A DNA stretch of 64,000 nucleotides from Clytia hemisphaerica (taxonomy: Eukaryota > Cnidaria > Hydrozoa > Leptothecata > Clytiidae). Of the stretch, positions 1-12,954 are shown one piece after another. A model generated the notes under the pieces. It was not told the origin of the DNA and did not search any database. It worked only from the letters and a program-made list of their open reading frames with translations. Location: positions 538,352 through 602,351 of the forward strand of contig CACVBU010000812.1 of the NCBI GenBank assembly GCA_902728285.1, read 5' to 3'. The stretch's first letter is position 1, and the number at the start of each line of letters is the position of its first letter. The position numbers were made by a program, and so were the translations under genes.

Positions 1-195
1 TAAGACCCTTGATGAAAACGGGGAGTTTTTTTTTCTTAATGACTTAATTACAAAAATCTTCCCTTTTTCAAAAAGAAATTTTTTTACTCCCCCCTTATTT
101 TATGCAGAAACCATGGTAATTTGACAGGGAAACAAATAGGTGGCTTGTACGAAAAAATGGGCATGATCTAAAAAGTGTCTTTTTTCCTGTTGTAG

Positions 196-3100
196 TGAGC
201 AAGTTGGCATTAAAAACATTGCAAATCAGCTTGGTTGGTCTGACTTTGACCTTCATATTTCCCGAAGCAAAAAGAGTTTGAGTGGTGGTGGAAGCAATTT
301 ATTCGCAATGGGCACGGATTTTCAAATCCGGTTGGAATTACCAAGGATAATTAATGGCGACGACAAGCTTAATGGTATTACCATGATTTCATTCTTTTAA
401 CCCTTCGAGCATCTTCCTATTTTTTTAATATGGGATGCATCTTGGGAGGGGCCTTATAATCTCAAGATTGACGAGTGCTATGACCTTGAAATTCTGATCA
501 GTGGTAGATGTGGATAATTGAAGATGATTTCCAAAGTTTAGTTAGGCCACCTGTCTGGTTGGTATTTTATAGACCAGAATGTAAACTTGACCATAATATT
601 GACTAAAATTTTCACCAAAGATAACAATTCATATTCGGTGCACACTTTCATAATTTTAAGTCCATTGACTAAAGATTTCAAAAAGTTATTAAAAAAGTTC
701 GTTTGGAGGCCTTTTTGCCCCGCCCCCCAGATGGTCAAATGATTAATCCTTATCAATTGTCTATCACTTTTGTGCTGCCATTTTAAAGGTGTCCTTATAG
801 CTTCACGGCTAGTGAGCTGACTTTCATTTTTCCATTCTCTTTTGCTTTCAGTGAAAGTATATCCCATCGAAGCTAGATTCAGAGCCAATGCTCCATCCAT
901 CTCAATCGAAGTAATTAATGGTACAAAAACTCAACCAGAAACATCAAAAATTGTGAGGCGAGAGAGAAAAGACAAAATGGAGCATATCGACGTACTATTC
1001 CTAAAATCGGGTAAGTATTTAAATTGAACACGCGTTATCTTTCTTCAAGTTGAAATTTTAGTGATGAAGAAATACTTCCCGTTTCCAAAAATTATTGAAA
1101 TACATGATAAAAGTGAGGCTTGTGATTTACTGTAACAAAATTTTAAGAAACATTTTAAAAATTGACGCTTCATCTATTTTGACTTTCAGAATTTGCAAAA
1201 CTTTCAGACAGCAAACTTGAGGCTTCTTCAGAAGGAAGAACAGTAAAACTCAAAGATAAGCATCGGATATGGCCTTGGAACGTCCACTGTGGGGTTTGCC
1301 ATATAAAACTGATGGTGAGACTTGATTCGAAGTCACAAGGGCGCATTGAATATTTCAGGAAGAGTAAGTGTAATTTCGATTAGATGAAAATACCCACCCG
1401 TGTCTACATTTTCTATAAGCATTTCTTGCCTCAAATTTGAATTGGGACTTGACGGATTTTTCAGAATTTCCCAAAAATTTAACTTAGGATATATGCATCC
1501 TGTAACCATTTTTCAGTCTAAACTTAGCATCTCCGAGTCTATTTTTTGAATTTTTGTATGCTTGTATGTTTGTTACCCCCGTAACTCTTCAGCACTTCAG
1601 ATGGAGTGATAATCTTAACTGAGATTTTGCGTATCTCCTTCTCTAAGAATGATCGTGTTACGCTGTGAATTTTAACATATTTGGTATTTTGATATATCTT
1701 TTATTGTTCAGGTGCTTTTTATTCAAATGTGCCGGCTGTCAGTTTTTCAAACAGATTTTAAATAGCAATACCATATATATTAATTTTGAAATATGTCTAT
1801 TATTACAGAGCACTATGATGACGCATGCTTAGATAAGAAAACGAAAAAAAGGACGGCCAAAGAGACTCAACGAACGATACTCCAGGCATTCTCGAAACAA
1901 CCACCTGCAAAAAAGAAACGCATATTGGATCCTGATCTAGAAATCAATAGCGATGAAGAAATCATAGTTAGTGACGACGATGTACCAAAGTAAATGACAA
2001 ACGAAATTTTACTCATATTCCTTACATTATACTAAACATTATACATAGCAGAAAAGTAACATTATTTAGAAAATAACCATATTCTTTTGACCCAAGTTAA
2101 ATCTGTCCAATTCATTTCCCTCTTTACAGAGCAAGGGTGTAAAGCTGGCATAAAGTTAGCTAATTAACTTCAAGTTCTCACATTTAGATTGACCTTAGTC
2201 TAGAAACATCTTATATCTAAGAACAGGTTCTCGTCAATACACAAAACTACTTTTGACTCTACTCCAGGTCGTATGATTCAGATTTGGAAGTACTTTCTGA
2301 ATGCACTAGCGAATCTGACGAAACATCTTCGAAAGCCGTGGGTGATTGTGAAACAGTCTTAGATTCCGACGTCGATGGCATCGATAATATCAACAATTTG
2401 GATGAGAATTGGAGGTTTCTTGCGGTGGCAGACGTCGAGGCTGATCCAGTGTGCAGGCGCCTGGATAAACTAATTCGAGATGGACAGATCCCAAAAGATC
2501 GAATATTTTATAAATATCTTGATAACATGACAAGAATATATTACGACTCCAAACATCCTTATGATAATGATGTCACCGAGTTTTTCGCATCGATCGTCCA
2601 TCTTGGTGGTGAGAGCACTTATAATTTTCTTCGAGGGCCGATGGGTTTTGGTAACAAGAAAGAAAATACGAAAGAGACCCGAATGAATTTTGGAGGACCT
2701 TCTATTGAAACTTTAAGGTATGAGAATTATTCTTGTGTAATTATTTTTGTTTAGTTACGGGTATTCAGCGTATGTAAACCAGGCACTTCAGGCAAAAGGT
2801 TTTCTTAAGTGGCGTCAAATTTTTGGTTTAAAAAGAGATTTTAAGTCAAATTTTCGTCGGTGGCAACATTCTGCCAAGGGCAGCTCGCAGTTTCCTTATC
2901 TTCAATTTTGAATAAAGCAACGCATTTTAATTTTTTCAACTCGCACCAGAAGACGTTTGGCGATCTTTCACGGTCGTATACGCAAAAGCAAAATTTCAGT
3001 TTAGGGAGTAGTTTGGTTTTATATCTACCATGTCTTATGCTGTATCTGCACTGCATCGTTTCTTGAAGGTTGACTCAAAGCAGAGAACATTTTTTTAAAT

Positions 3101-6100
3101 ATCGTTACAATAATTATTTTATCTCCAATTTACAGGAAACGAAAAGCAGCTTACACAACCGCATCAGGTGTTATCAAAAATTTGTCTCTATTGAATTATC
3201 ATCTGCTGAAAAATGGAAATGAAATCGACAGCGAATCAGCCATTGTCAAGAACAGTAAAGTTGAGGTGTATCCGGTAGCATTTTCTAATGACGGAACTGC
3301 TCTTAAGCCTTCGATACAGTTCGATGAAGACCGTAACGTTAATGTCGGATTGGAATCAACTGATTTAAATTATGAATATTGTGCATCTAAACCTTTCATT
3401 GAGAGAAAAACATTGGTAAAAAACATTGTTTGTGAGGCCGTGGTTTCATCTGTCACTAGCTTGGATAACGACGTCTCTCTACCAATTGCTGTCAATTACA
3501 GCTCAAAAAATGGAAAGTCAGGTGATAACATTAAGAGTTCGTTCATTAATCAAGTAAGACTGATACAAATGTGTGAAAACTGTGCAAGAAAAGTAGAAGA
3601 TCCAGAAATGATATTAGCAAACGATACATTCAACATATGCGAAAGCTACTGTGACGAGTGCTTCAAAAATGACAACGTGTGCGCTGAGTGTACATTAAAA
3701 GGGCAGACACATGTTGTCCCGTCGCTCAGAGCTTGTGAAAATTGTCTCAAGTATGACATAAAATGTATTAAACGGGTAGTACTTGTTATAACCGTTGATT
3801 GCGAATCTGGTAATAAACTTTGTTTGAAACAGCTTCGGCAAGCAATCACTGACAAATCTATTGATCCGTATCTTTTGCTGCTTTCACTTCTTCCAGACGT
3901 ACCGCATGTACTTAAAACATGCAAGGCTAGTTTCGCAAATTGGTATCTACAATTGCTCAATGAACGTGGTTGCCTCTCATTGTTTTATACCTTGAGAAAC
4001 AGGGCTGATCCTGAGGTTCGAAAGCAAATCCAATCTCATCTCAAAAGTAATGACTTTGTTCGCAACAGGGACCGTCAAAATCCTTCAGCTGTTCTCGTTC
4101 TCTGTAATCCAGCTCTCCTGACATATATTGAAAGTTTAGGTATGTTATTCCATTTGATCGAACCCAACACCTATAACTATTGTTTTTTTTCCTTATTAAG
4201 GACAACTTTTTTCAAATCAGAACAGGTTTTTTCGAAACATGTTGGAACTCTTAAGAAAATTAAAAACATCTAAAGGCTTTTGATATAAAACATATAGCAA
4301 CAACATTTTAATAAAGTAGTTTTCACTTAACATGATTCAGAAATTTTTGACATATATTCTCATTAAAAACTTTCAGACTATGTGACGCACGCGATAGTCC
4401 CAGAAACAATCCGTTACACGCAGCTGAACCTTAAAGAAGCATATGCAAACTTATCATCGGTAGCAGTTGGTATGCATGGATATTTATTATTCTTGTGTGC
4501 AAATGAATCAGGCTCAACAATATATAAAGCTAAATTGCATAATCCTATCAGTGAGATTATCAAGCTGTTTGATGTTTGCGATGGTGACAGAATCCGGTAT
4601 CAAAGTGGTATTGTTTATTGTTATGGCGGATCCTCGGTTTACTTCCATCCTGTCGATAAAGCTTCTGATCCAAAAGTAGCAGTAAATAAAATTACTTCTA
4701 AGAAAGCTATTTCTGAGAAAATGGCTCTATTCAATCTACCTATTAATGGAACCCTCACATCTTGTAGAGAACGTCTACTGAGACACCAAAAAGCTGTTTA
4801 CCAGCAAAAGTACGAACACCATAAGGAAAATGAAGTGTTGTTTTATGACGGTAAAGAATGTGTTGGTTATCAACCCGAAGCTCTATCATTCATCAGTTCT
4901 GATGGAGTGTATGTCGCTTTTGGAGATGTGAAATTTATTTCATTATGCTCTATGAAATCTAATTCGTTTGGTATGGAGGCAAACATCAGCCATAAGATAA
5001 CTTATCCCTCTGAATGGAATCAAGTAGTGGAGATTGAAGCAATGGATACTGATCTTATTGTATCTCACAACAGAGGTGTATCACTGTTGAACTTGGAGAC
5101 AAATTTGATCAATCAAATTCTTGTGGATCAAAGTCCTAAATGTATCGTTTCATACAAAGATGGTTTTCTGTTCCCTTCTAAAACTTGCTTGTATTATTGG
5201 AACAAAAGTGGTCTTGAAATCTTTGCTGGAAAAAAAGACACAGAAGGAAGCCGGGATGGTACTACCACGTACTGCAGGTTTTACGAATGCACTGGGATTG
5301 CTGTCGAATTTGATCACGTCATTTACTGTGCTGACAAGCGTGTTGGGTCAATCAAAATGTTGACAACCTTAAAACAGACTGCACAGTTTCTAAGGGGCTT
5401 GGGAAAAATTGCCGATGCATTTTCCGTTTCAAACTTACTCCTTAAAGTCACTAGAACAGGCAATATCATTGGTTACGAGCTGTGATGAAATGATTTCTAC
5501 AAACATCGAATCTATTCGGTCTGTAGTCAACCATCAAAAAAACCTTAATGGTCCAGAAAGAAGTATTTCAGCAGCAACAACAGATCTTGCTGTGGGGATT
5601 GAAGAAATTGAAGGAGAATGTTGAAACATACCAGTATCAAAGAACCAATCTATTAAGTTGTATGACATTGGCTGTTGAAAATTTGCATTCCACCGTCAAC
5701 AAGAAACAAGGAACACAAACCATGGTACAATATGCACAATCATTTTATTCGTCTATCAAAGAATCTATCAAGGCTATTTCAAACTGGAGCACTCACTATT
5801 TTACAAGCAGGGAAAGATGGTATCCTGTTTCCGAAACAGCAGTGAAATTGGAAGATATAACATTTCCAAAACGAGGAAATAATACCAAAACAAAATTATC
5901 TCGAGATCAAAAGCAAGAAATGAGAGAGTGGGCATCAATTAATGGTGCAGTCGTAAGACAGCGGAGTGGAAGGCAAGAAACAACGATGGCTCGAGCAGGC
6001 ACTCTACCCGAGAATGCATATTACGAAGAACTCACTCCCAATTCTGAAACAGTTAAAAGAACTACTAAAAATACAAGAGATGATACAAACGAACAAGTAC

Positions 6101-6282
6101 AAGCAGATGACCGAGATGAAATCCCAGAATATGAATCCGAAAGTGATAATGATGACAATGAAACAATTGTGAATGGCGATTCAAATCATATTGATTCGAT
6201 TTCAAGTGATGCAACCTTTTTACTTGGACGATCTTCTCGATACGGCAGAAGTATTACGTTTAATAAAAAATATATTGCTTAG
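196..6282 (+). CDS. Large multi-exon gene: Cys-rich region, propeller-like region and conserved C-terminal domain (frame-broken; 5' end outside window)
   Basis: Exons read with matching splice phase: 196-374, 852-1010, 1190-1363, 1809-1989, 2268-2717, 3136-4139 and 4380-5485. The last part continues in two other frames to the stop at 6282. Exon 3 has a CGVC pair. Exon 5 is acidic. Exon 6 has a run of CxxC pairs (MCENC, YCDEC, VCAEC, ACENC) that probably binds zinc, then a conserved block with LLPDVPHVLK and VRNRDRQ. Exon 7 looks like a beta-propeller, ends in an NHL-like repeat (around IAVEFDHVIYCADKRVGSIK), and contains a SAP-like segment (LFNLPINGTLTSCRERL). The C-terminal domain contains NLLSCMTLAVENLHS, STHYFTSRERWYP and AVVRQRSGRQETTMA, with an acidic stretch and a basic tail. 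I recall similar uncharacterised proteins in cnidarians; no biochemical role is known to me. Frame changes near 5435 and 5600-5620 mean it is a pseudogene or carries sequence errors. Confidence 0.72.
5425..5625 (+). pseudogene. Zone of two reading-frame breaks before the C-terminal domain
   Basis: The propeller frame runs to a TGA ending at 5485, but recognisable sequence (SLEQAISLVTSCDEM, then NGPERS) lies in a second frame from about 5430 to 5620. The conserved C-terminal domain then continues in a third frame. No GT/AG pair removes the shifts. The three segments sit in the order expected for one protein, so I read this as one gene with two small indels, not three genes. Confidence 0.6.
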
Positions 6283-6434
6283 GTTTACAAATTGTATTTT
6301 TTCATTTTGCATTTATGTATTTCGAACAAAGCACTGTAAACTAAACAAAAATTATTACAAGGTCACCATCGAGTTTACATTGCCTTTGTTTTGATACTCT
6401 TTTGATAGTAACCGAAGTAACAAGTTTGGTGTTA

Positions 6435-6600
6435 GTTATACTCCCGTTATATCTAGCCATATCAAAAAAAGGTTGGCGTGATCGTGATTTAAAGAAAATT
6501 TTTGCGTGATAACGTGATTCGGATTTTTTTTTTGCGTGATTGCGTGATTTGAGAGGTGACTGGGGGGGGGGCCTCATATTAAGATTTGCTCGAGTATTAA
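6435..6600. repeat. GCGTGAT-rich simple repeat with poly-G tract
   Basis: Several imperfect copies of GTGATTGCGTGAT-like words occur between runs of T, followed by a run of ten G at about 6561-6570. There is no coding potential. It looks like a degraded end of a dispersed repeat. Confidence 0.4.
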
Positions 6601-6619
6601 AGCGAGCAATCAACTAGCT

Positions 6620-7660
6620 AGTACCTCCTAGCTACTGGTACAGTACAACTTTTTTACAAGAAAAACAAGACAAATCAATATGAAATAGTTGGTGACTGGA
6701 AATAAAATTTCCAAAAAATCAATGGTGTTGAATCATGCTGGCGGATGATTATGATCTTCATGCAAGTTTTTACTACCATTGTTTACATTTTGTATTGACG
6801 TTATTCAACATTGTGCCATGATGCCAACATGATGCATGAAACACCATGAAACTTATTGGACTTTTATATGATTATGACAATCTGATTATCATATCAGCTT
6901 TGGGTAGAATTTTATCACAGATGTATATATGTATTTGTATGAAATACTTATTGATATACAGTTAAACAAAATTGATATATGGCAAAAACAAAACAGAGCA
7001 ATTGTTGGATTGGTCAGGTCACACTATAAAAGTCAAACTTTCGAGTCAATATCATATCCAATCAAACAGAATGGACAATCAAATTGAATTGCAAATTTCC
7101 TGAAGAAACTCTATATAGATTTGATTGCACTTTTGGTATCATTTGAAGGGTCTAAAGGTCCAGGCAAATGGAATGCTTAAAAACGACCAAAGATATTTGA
7201 GATATGTGACCTTCCAGGCTTCCATGTAGCGATTCGTTCGATTACCGATAACTTTACAGATTTTACTGATAACAGTCATTGTTTACCAATATCTAGATTG
7301 GTTTAGGCCACAATTACAAATAACTTGTGTTTGTTGTCCGACCGACTGATAATTTCTCTTAATTTTCCGATTATTTTGAGTCAGGAAGTCGCAAAATTGT
7401 CTGAATTTGTTAACAATTCCATCCTTCGCTTCACCTGCCATCTTTACTTCAATCGCACATTTCATTGTTTTATGGGAAAATTCTTTTTCAAAATATAACG
7501 GAGATATTGAGGTCAGGAAAATAGCCTATTCGTTGGTGCATGTCGATCTAGGTGGGTGTCTTCTCCCCTGAATATTTTTTTCTTGAGAAGTTGTTCTTCA
7601 AATTAGTTTTCAACGTTGGCTCGGTTCAAATTTTTTTCATCTATGGCTCAAAATTTTGGT
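6620..7660. other. Non-coding stretch, nothing recognised
   Basis: AT-rich sequence with no ORF I can support, no splice-consistent exons and no obvious terminal repeats. Confidence 0.4.
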
Positions 7661-7667
7661 AATGTTA

Positions 7668-7954
7668 CCTTAAAGGAAGAAATTTTGGCAGGATTTAATT
7701 TGGCGGATGGCCGAAAAAGTCTTTTAGATGGAATTTAATTTGTCGGATGGACGAAAGAACTAAATTTGGCGGGAATTTGATTTGGCGTTTGCAGAAAATT
7801 TATCCTTAAAATGGCATAAGAACAGCAAAAAAAAAGCAAAAACACCTTAAAAGAGATCATATTTTCTAAAAGTTTAATTTGGCGGGAACTTAATTTAGCG
7901 GATTCTGGCCAAATCCGCCAAATTTTCTTTCCGCCAAAATTTCTTCCTTTAAGG
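7668..7954. mobile_element. MITE with about 24-bp TIRs and TA target duplication
   Basis: The left end CCTTAAAGGAAGAAATTTTG is the reverse complement of the right end, apart from one base. TA flanks both ends (7666-7667 and 7955-7956). The 287-bp interior repeats GGCGG/TTTAATTTGGCG words and codes for nothing. TA target sites point to Tc1/mariner-type mobilisation. A diverged relative with similar ends (AAGGAAAGAAATTTT / AAAATTTCTTCCC) lies at about 29034-29250. Confidence 0.65.
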
Positions 7955-8293
7955 TAATTTCATTAAAAAGCGCCAGTTTATTTTTTCATGAATCCTATTA
8001 GAAGTTTTGTGACGCATTTTTTTGCTTCCGAGTCAAGTAACCGATATAGTGCAATGGCAGCATTAATCTTTGATACGCATTTCAGTGGGATGCTAATGTG
8101 ACTAACTGTTTGTGGGAAATCTTTTGACTACCTCTCTTAATATACTATTAATTGAAATCTTAAACAAAATTAGAATGCCATACCTTTTTGTGAATTTTGT
8201 CCAAATTGTCAACATTGAAATTTCTCAGTAAATATGAGATCATCGTCTAGTAAATGTTGGCTATTTTCAACAATTAAAACAATATGATTAAGA

Positions 8294-8530
8294 CCCGGGG
8301 GGAAGGGGTACTTAGGCAAAAATGGATGATGGGTATGTGCGGACAGTAAGGGTCGGTTTTTTCACCTTTTAAAGTCTCTCTAAGGGTCGGAAAATTCAGG
8401 ATTTCTAGGAAATTTTTTGATTTCCAGAGAAAAAATTGTAATAAATTCGTTCTAAGGGTATGACTTTTTTTCAAAAATGGAGGTCCCGTCCGCACATACC
8501 CCTCATTCGCCAACCCTGGTACTCCCCCCG
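8294..8530. mobile_element. hAT-like MITE, copy 1 (CCCGGGGGG ends, 8-bp target duplication)
   Basis: The element starts CCCGGGGGG and ends GGTACTCCCCCCG, with GATTAAGA on both sides (8286-8293 and 8531-8538). An exact 8-bp duplication is typical of hAT transposition. The interior has repeated AGGGTCGG words and GGGTATGTGCGGAC/GTCCGCACATACCC as inner inverted repeats. A second copy is at 54867-55178 and a fragment at 25907-25957. Confidence 0.7.
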
Positions 8531-8539
8531 GATTAAGAT

Positions 8540-9700
8540 TTAATGAAAAATTAAAGGATTGTTTATTATGGTGCGTTTCGTAACTTTAATTCAATTTTTA
8601 TAATTTTTTGAAGCTTAATTTATGCAGCTGTATATATGTAGTATTATTTTTTTTCGAAATAATTGAATCCCTTTTATAAGTGCCTTATTAATTAGCTCAA
8701 ATTTAAAACCTTTGTATATGTATGGTACTGTAGTTGTAACAGTAAAAATAGTACAAAAAGCGTCCAATATCAGATTCAGACATAAAGAAAATGTACCTCA
8801 CAATTACGTAAATTAAACACAACACAGGCAGATAAAAAATTTTCAAGCGTATTTCACAGAAGCGTAAACAACATAGAATAAGAAGACATCGCTGGGCCTT
8901 CACGCCGCTAAGGCGTCTTGTATATATAAAGATGTGAATCGTGAGTGATATATTTTTGTATCAAAATCTTTTTTGTTTTTTATCGTGTTATATTCATTTT
9001 CAAATTCCGAGGCTGTGTATAGAAAAAGGATCAAAGGTCCTCCGATAATCGTGAAAGCCCTCTCTCCATGTCATGCCTTTCATCCAAATCCCATTTAGAT
9101 GGATTACTTTATTTTCATTCTCCAAGGCTCTATAGTGTTTAAGCAGGAATTTAGTTTAGAGGAAGCTTAAAAGCCAAAAAGATTTGTGAAACCACCATAA
9201 TTTATTTTTGTTAAATACTTCGCTCTTTAATTTAAATTCAGGAAGACAGCCAGAGCAGAACCAGCAAATCAATATGGAACAGATCAGATATTAAAATAGT
9301 GTATTTTAGTAGTTTTGTAATTATTTCAGAAATTAAGTTGTTCATAATATGAGTCGTTCAAATATGGCATAGATGCAGTAACTATCCGACACTCGATGCA
9401 TAAATTTTCTTCCGACGCGCTAAAATCCCTGAGGGTCGGAAAGATTTTGTTATTGGCCATTTTTCCGAAAATTCTTACTCTTAGAATTAAGCTGAAGACG
9501 AGGTTTTAGTTTTTGGGAATGTTAAAATGATCAAATTTACGGTTTTTCTGTATTTAAAATCTTCTAACTTCAGTAACTTTAACTTTGCACTCACCTGAAA
9601 CAACCGTCTATAACTTTTAAAATAGTAAAGCCTAGAAACTTTGTAAATTTCCTAATATTTATTCAGCTTTAAATAAATTTAATTTTGACACCTACAAAAT
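8540..9700. other. Non-coding stretch with a short SINE-like module
   Basis: No gene seen. At 8888-8921 the words CGCTGGGCCTTCACGCC and GGCGTCTTG closely match 42259-42292, just downstream of the tRNA-like sequence at 42158. They may be remnants of the same short retroelement body. Confidence 0.35.
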
Positions 9701-9911
9701 TTCAACCTTTTACCCTCTGAAGGATCAAAATTTGGTCAAATTTGTCCCGAGGGTAGTAAAATTCACAAGATTTTCCTTGGTTTTCTCTTTTTTAGTCCCG
9801 GTAAGGGTCCAAAGTTCGAAAGTCGGGCGGCACCCCCCCGTCAGCTCGCAACCCTATTACACCCCCCCCCCCGGGGACTGGATGCGAGTTTGTACTTTCG
9901 TGCTTTTTCAC

Positions 9912-10118
9912 TTAGTTTAATGAATATTTGAAGGAATCTATCGATTTGATCCATTCATCATATTTTGAACATAATATTTCTGCGATACATAGGGCGTTTT
10001 CATGTTTTGAATTTGAGCAACCAGGATGCAAAAGAAATTTTTTTTCAACGGAAGAGTATCGGAATTCTTTAAGAAATTCGAGAACAATTTCCTTTTGTTG
10101 TGTAAATTCCATGTTCAT
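9912..10118 (-). other. 68-codon ORF of uncertain reality
   Basis: A minus-strand ORF from ATG with mixed amino-acid composition (two Trp/Tyr-containing segments, several Cys). It looks more protein-like than neighbouring chance ORFs. I cannot link it to neighbouring exons or recognise a family. It may be an exon of a decayed gene or chance. Confidence 0.15.
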
Positions 10119-10119
10119 T

Positions 10120-12950
10120 TCACTGAAGGTACTTTATCGGGGAAAAATGTCCGGGGGGCAGGAGGGACGAAAATATGTATAGGTTGGTTGAGACGAAATT
10201 TCTCCCTGTCTAAAAAATTCCACGACATCTCTAGCTTTCTCAATATATTTTTCTGTAACTAAAACTTATGTCCGATTTTTTAATTCCCTACCAAAATATT
10301 TTCCCCCGAATTTTTTATCCAACAAAAGCTGATTAATCACTTTCTTTTCAAAATAATTTCTCAATATGACCAGCCGGGTCCACAGCTCACCGCTAGATTT
10401 GTTAAAATTTTCGTCCCCTGTTGGGATTTCAATAGGAATTTTAAGAAATTTGAGAATTCGCAATTTTTCTGACTCTCAGGGCGACTGTGATTGGATTTTT
10501 TTCAACCCTTTACAGTTAGTTTCAGGGACTTCCGAGCTAAAAAAGGCACCCTTAATGGCGGCACATAACGTACCTTATCTAGGGAAAAAATGTCGGAGTT
10601 TTATTTAGTCGGGTTTTTTTTTCGTCAGGGAAAAATTTCGTCACCTAGAGACATTTTCGTCACTTTCCCCGACCAAAATTTCAAATTCGTTACTTTTCCC
10701 CGACGAAATTTACAATTTAGTCACTTTCACCCAACTAAATTGTCCAAATGAAATGGTTTCCTTCACTAGCTCGACAAAAGATCTTGAAATTCGAAATTAG
10801 AAGATGTTGTCAATTTTCGCCTACATTCAGTCATTTTTATGCCACTTTATAGGATTTATCGTTCTATCAGCTCCCAAATTCACTAAACATTTATACAAGA
10901 CAGGGTCTACCTTTCAAACTCCAGCCAGCAGGACGCCCCTGTCGGCCGTCAGAGTCAGTGCCAAGCCCCCTGGGCAAAATCACTATCGATCGTGGGTAGA
11001 CTATCACGCCACTTGATTAATTAACGTACTAGATTCTTAGTCTATATCGTGGGAAAGTTTTGAGTAAAATGAAACAATTGAAACGTCGAAATAATTCGAA
11101 ATTAATAAAATTCGATCAACCATCAAAAGAGACTATTTTTATAAGAACAGACAGTTTTTTAAGGAAAAATTTCGAAAATTGATCATGAAGGCTAAAATCA
11201 TATATTGTAATTACGTATGCAGTACAAAAATTTATGAAGTGACAGAAGTGATCGAATGGAATGAAAAGATACAAAGTTTGGAATAAAAGCAAAAGTTCCG
11301 CGAAACTTTCTTATGTTTTATTGTGTTCTTACAAAAAATATACTAAAAGTATTCATTGTTCAAGCAATCTTTTGAGAAGAGAAAAAGTCTGGCGCCATTA
11401 CGTCAAATCTAAAAGAGTTTTTATGTTGTCTCGCATCTTCCATCAGTTTTATTTGATGTATAGACACATAGAAGACAACATCTCTTGGACATTTTGAATC
11501 CAAAAAAAAAAGGTATGCGATATTTTAAGTGTTTTTGATGCAACTTTCCAATCAATGGCCCTTTTTTCCTTTTTTAAACTTTTCTTTTCTCTTTTTTCAA
11601 GTTGACTAGATCAAAAATTTTCACCTGCCTGATTTTTTGGCTTTTATTTCGATTTCATGCCTAGTGAAAAGACCAACTTTGTGAATTTCTTTTCTGTTGG
11701 GCCAGGGAGAAATTCTGTTCTAATAACACCAAAATGAGGATTGCATGTTCAGAATGCAAAAATGGGCGTTAAAAAAGGAAATCATAGATTTTCATATTTG
11801 AATAAAAAATGGACAAACAGTTAAGTTTGAGTTCCATCTGTTGATCGTGAATTTTTCTTAAGATATTTACTTCCTCAAGCTATATACTGAAGATGAACAA
11901 ATGAAATGAAATATTATAACTAACACGTTTTTTTATAAATATAAAGTATGAACATTCGAAGTCATGTATAATTTAATTTGTACTTTGGACTTTTCACATT
12001 CAAGTTTTAAAGATGGTTTGAAAGAAATATGATGATACCCCTTAAGGTCCTTAAGAGTTTGAGAAAGAGGGGGATTTCTTGACTCTCGTAAAAATGCGTA
12101 CGTCTAATCTCAAATTATTAATCACGTCAGTAGTAGAATGTCGATTTTCATTGTACGAATTAAAAGCTCAATGTAAATGTAAAAAGTCAATGTAAAATAA
12201 GTAAGAACTCCTGAGTTTGGTAATAAAATGATAAAATTGGAGATAAAAGTTATGTCATACACTCTTACTGTTTTATGAACATAGCGTTTACAAGCATACT
12301 TTGGCTCAAATTCAGCAAAAAAAAGCATAATGCTAAGCATATCTCCAAGCTAAAATGCAAAAGAATTGTGCATCTTTTCTAAAACGCTGACCTTTTTAGG
12401 GTTACTTTTAAAACTGTTTGAGCTTTCTTGGACCAAAGATTTACACCTGCGGTGCCAAATTTCAAAGAAAACTTTCATTCTTTGAGCTGAATCAATGTTC
12501 CAACTTAAAAAGTTTAAAAATACAAAATTTTCTTGAACCTAGAGAAAATCAACAAATCGAAGTCAAATAAAAAAATATATAAAAGAGTGCAATGATTCAA
12601 GAATTAATGTGTTCCTCCAACCATACGAATTCTAACTCGGGTTTGATCGTAAGAAGCCAAATTTTTTTATCGTCGTTTGCGTAGACTATTGGTTCTCAAA
12701 CATTTTTTGGTAAAGTTAGAGAATCGCCCAATGACGTGCCGTTTTGAAGTCCGTATTTCAATCCTAGAAAAAAAATTAATTTTTCATATCAAGCGTATTA
12801 CTCCCTCTTTCAAATTGACTTCTTTGAAACTAAAATTCTAAAAACAATTTCAATATAATTTATAATTTCTTTTTCCAAACTGAGTGAGACAATGCTCATG
12901 AAACGAATTTTATAAACTTGTTCCTAATAAAAATGCGTATTGTCAACTAT
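10120..12950. other. Non-coding stretch, low-complexity repeats
   Basis: It holds CGTCA/CCCCGACGAAA-rich tandem-like sequence at about 10600-10740 and AT-rich filler. The ORFs here are short and low in complexity; none is supported by splice sites or family motifs. Confidence 0.4.
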
Positions 12951-12954
12951 TTAC

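Noticed and set aside
11261-11497. 78-codon plus ORF
   Set aside because: Lys/Ser/Tyr-rich AT-driven composition, no supporting splice sites or neighbours.
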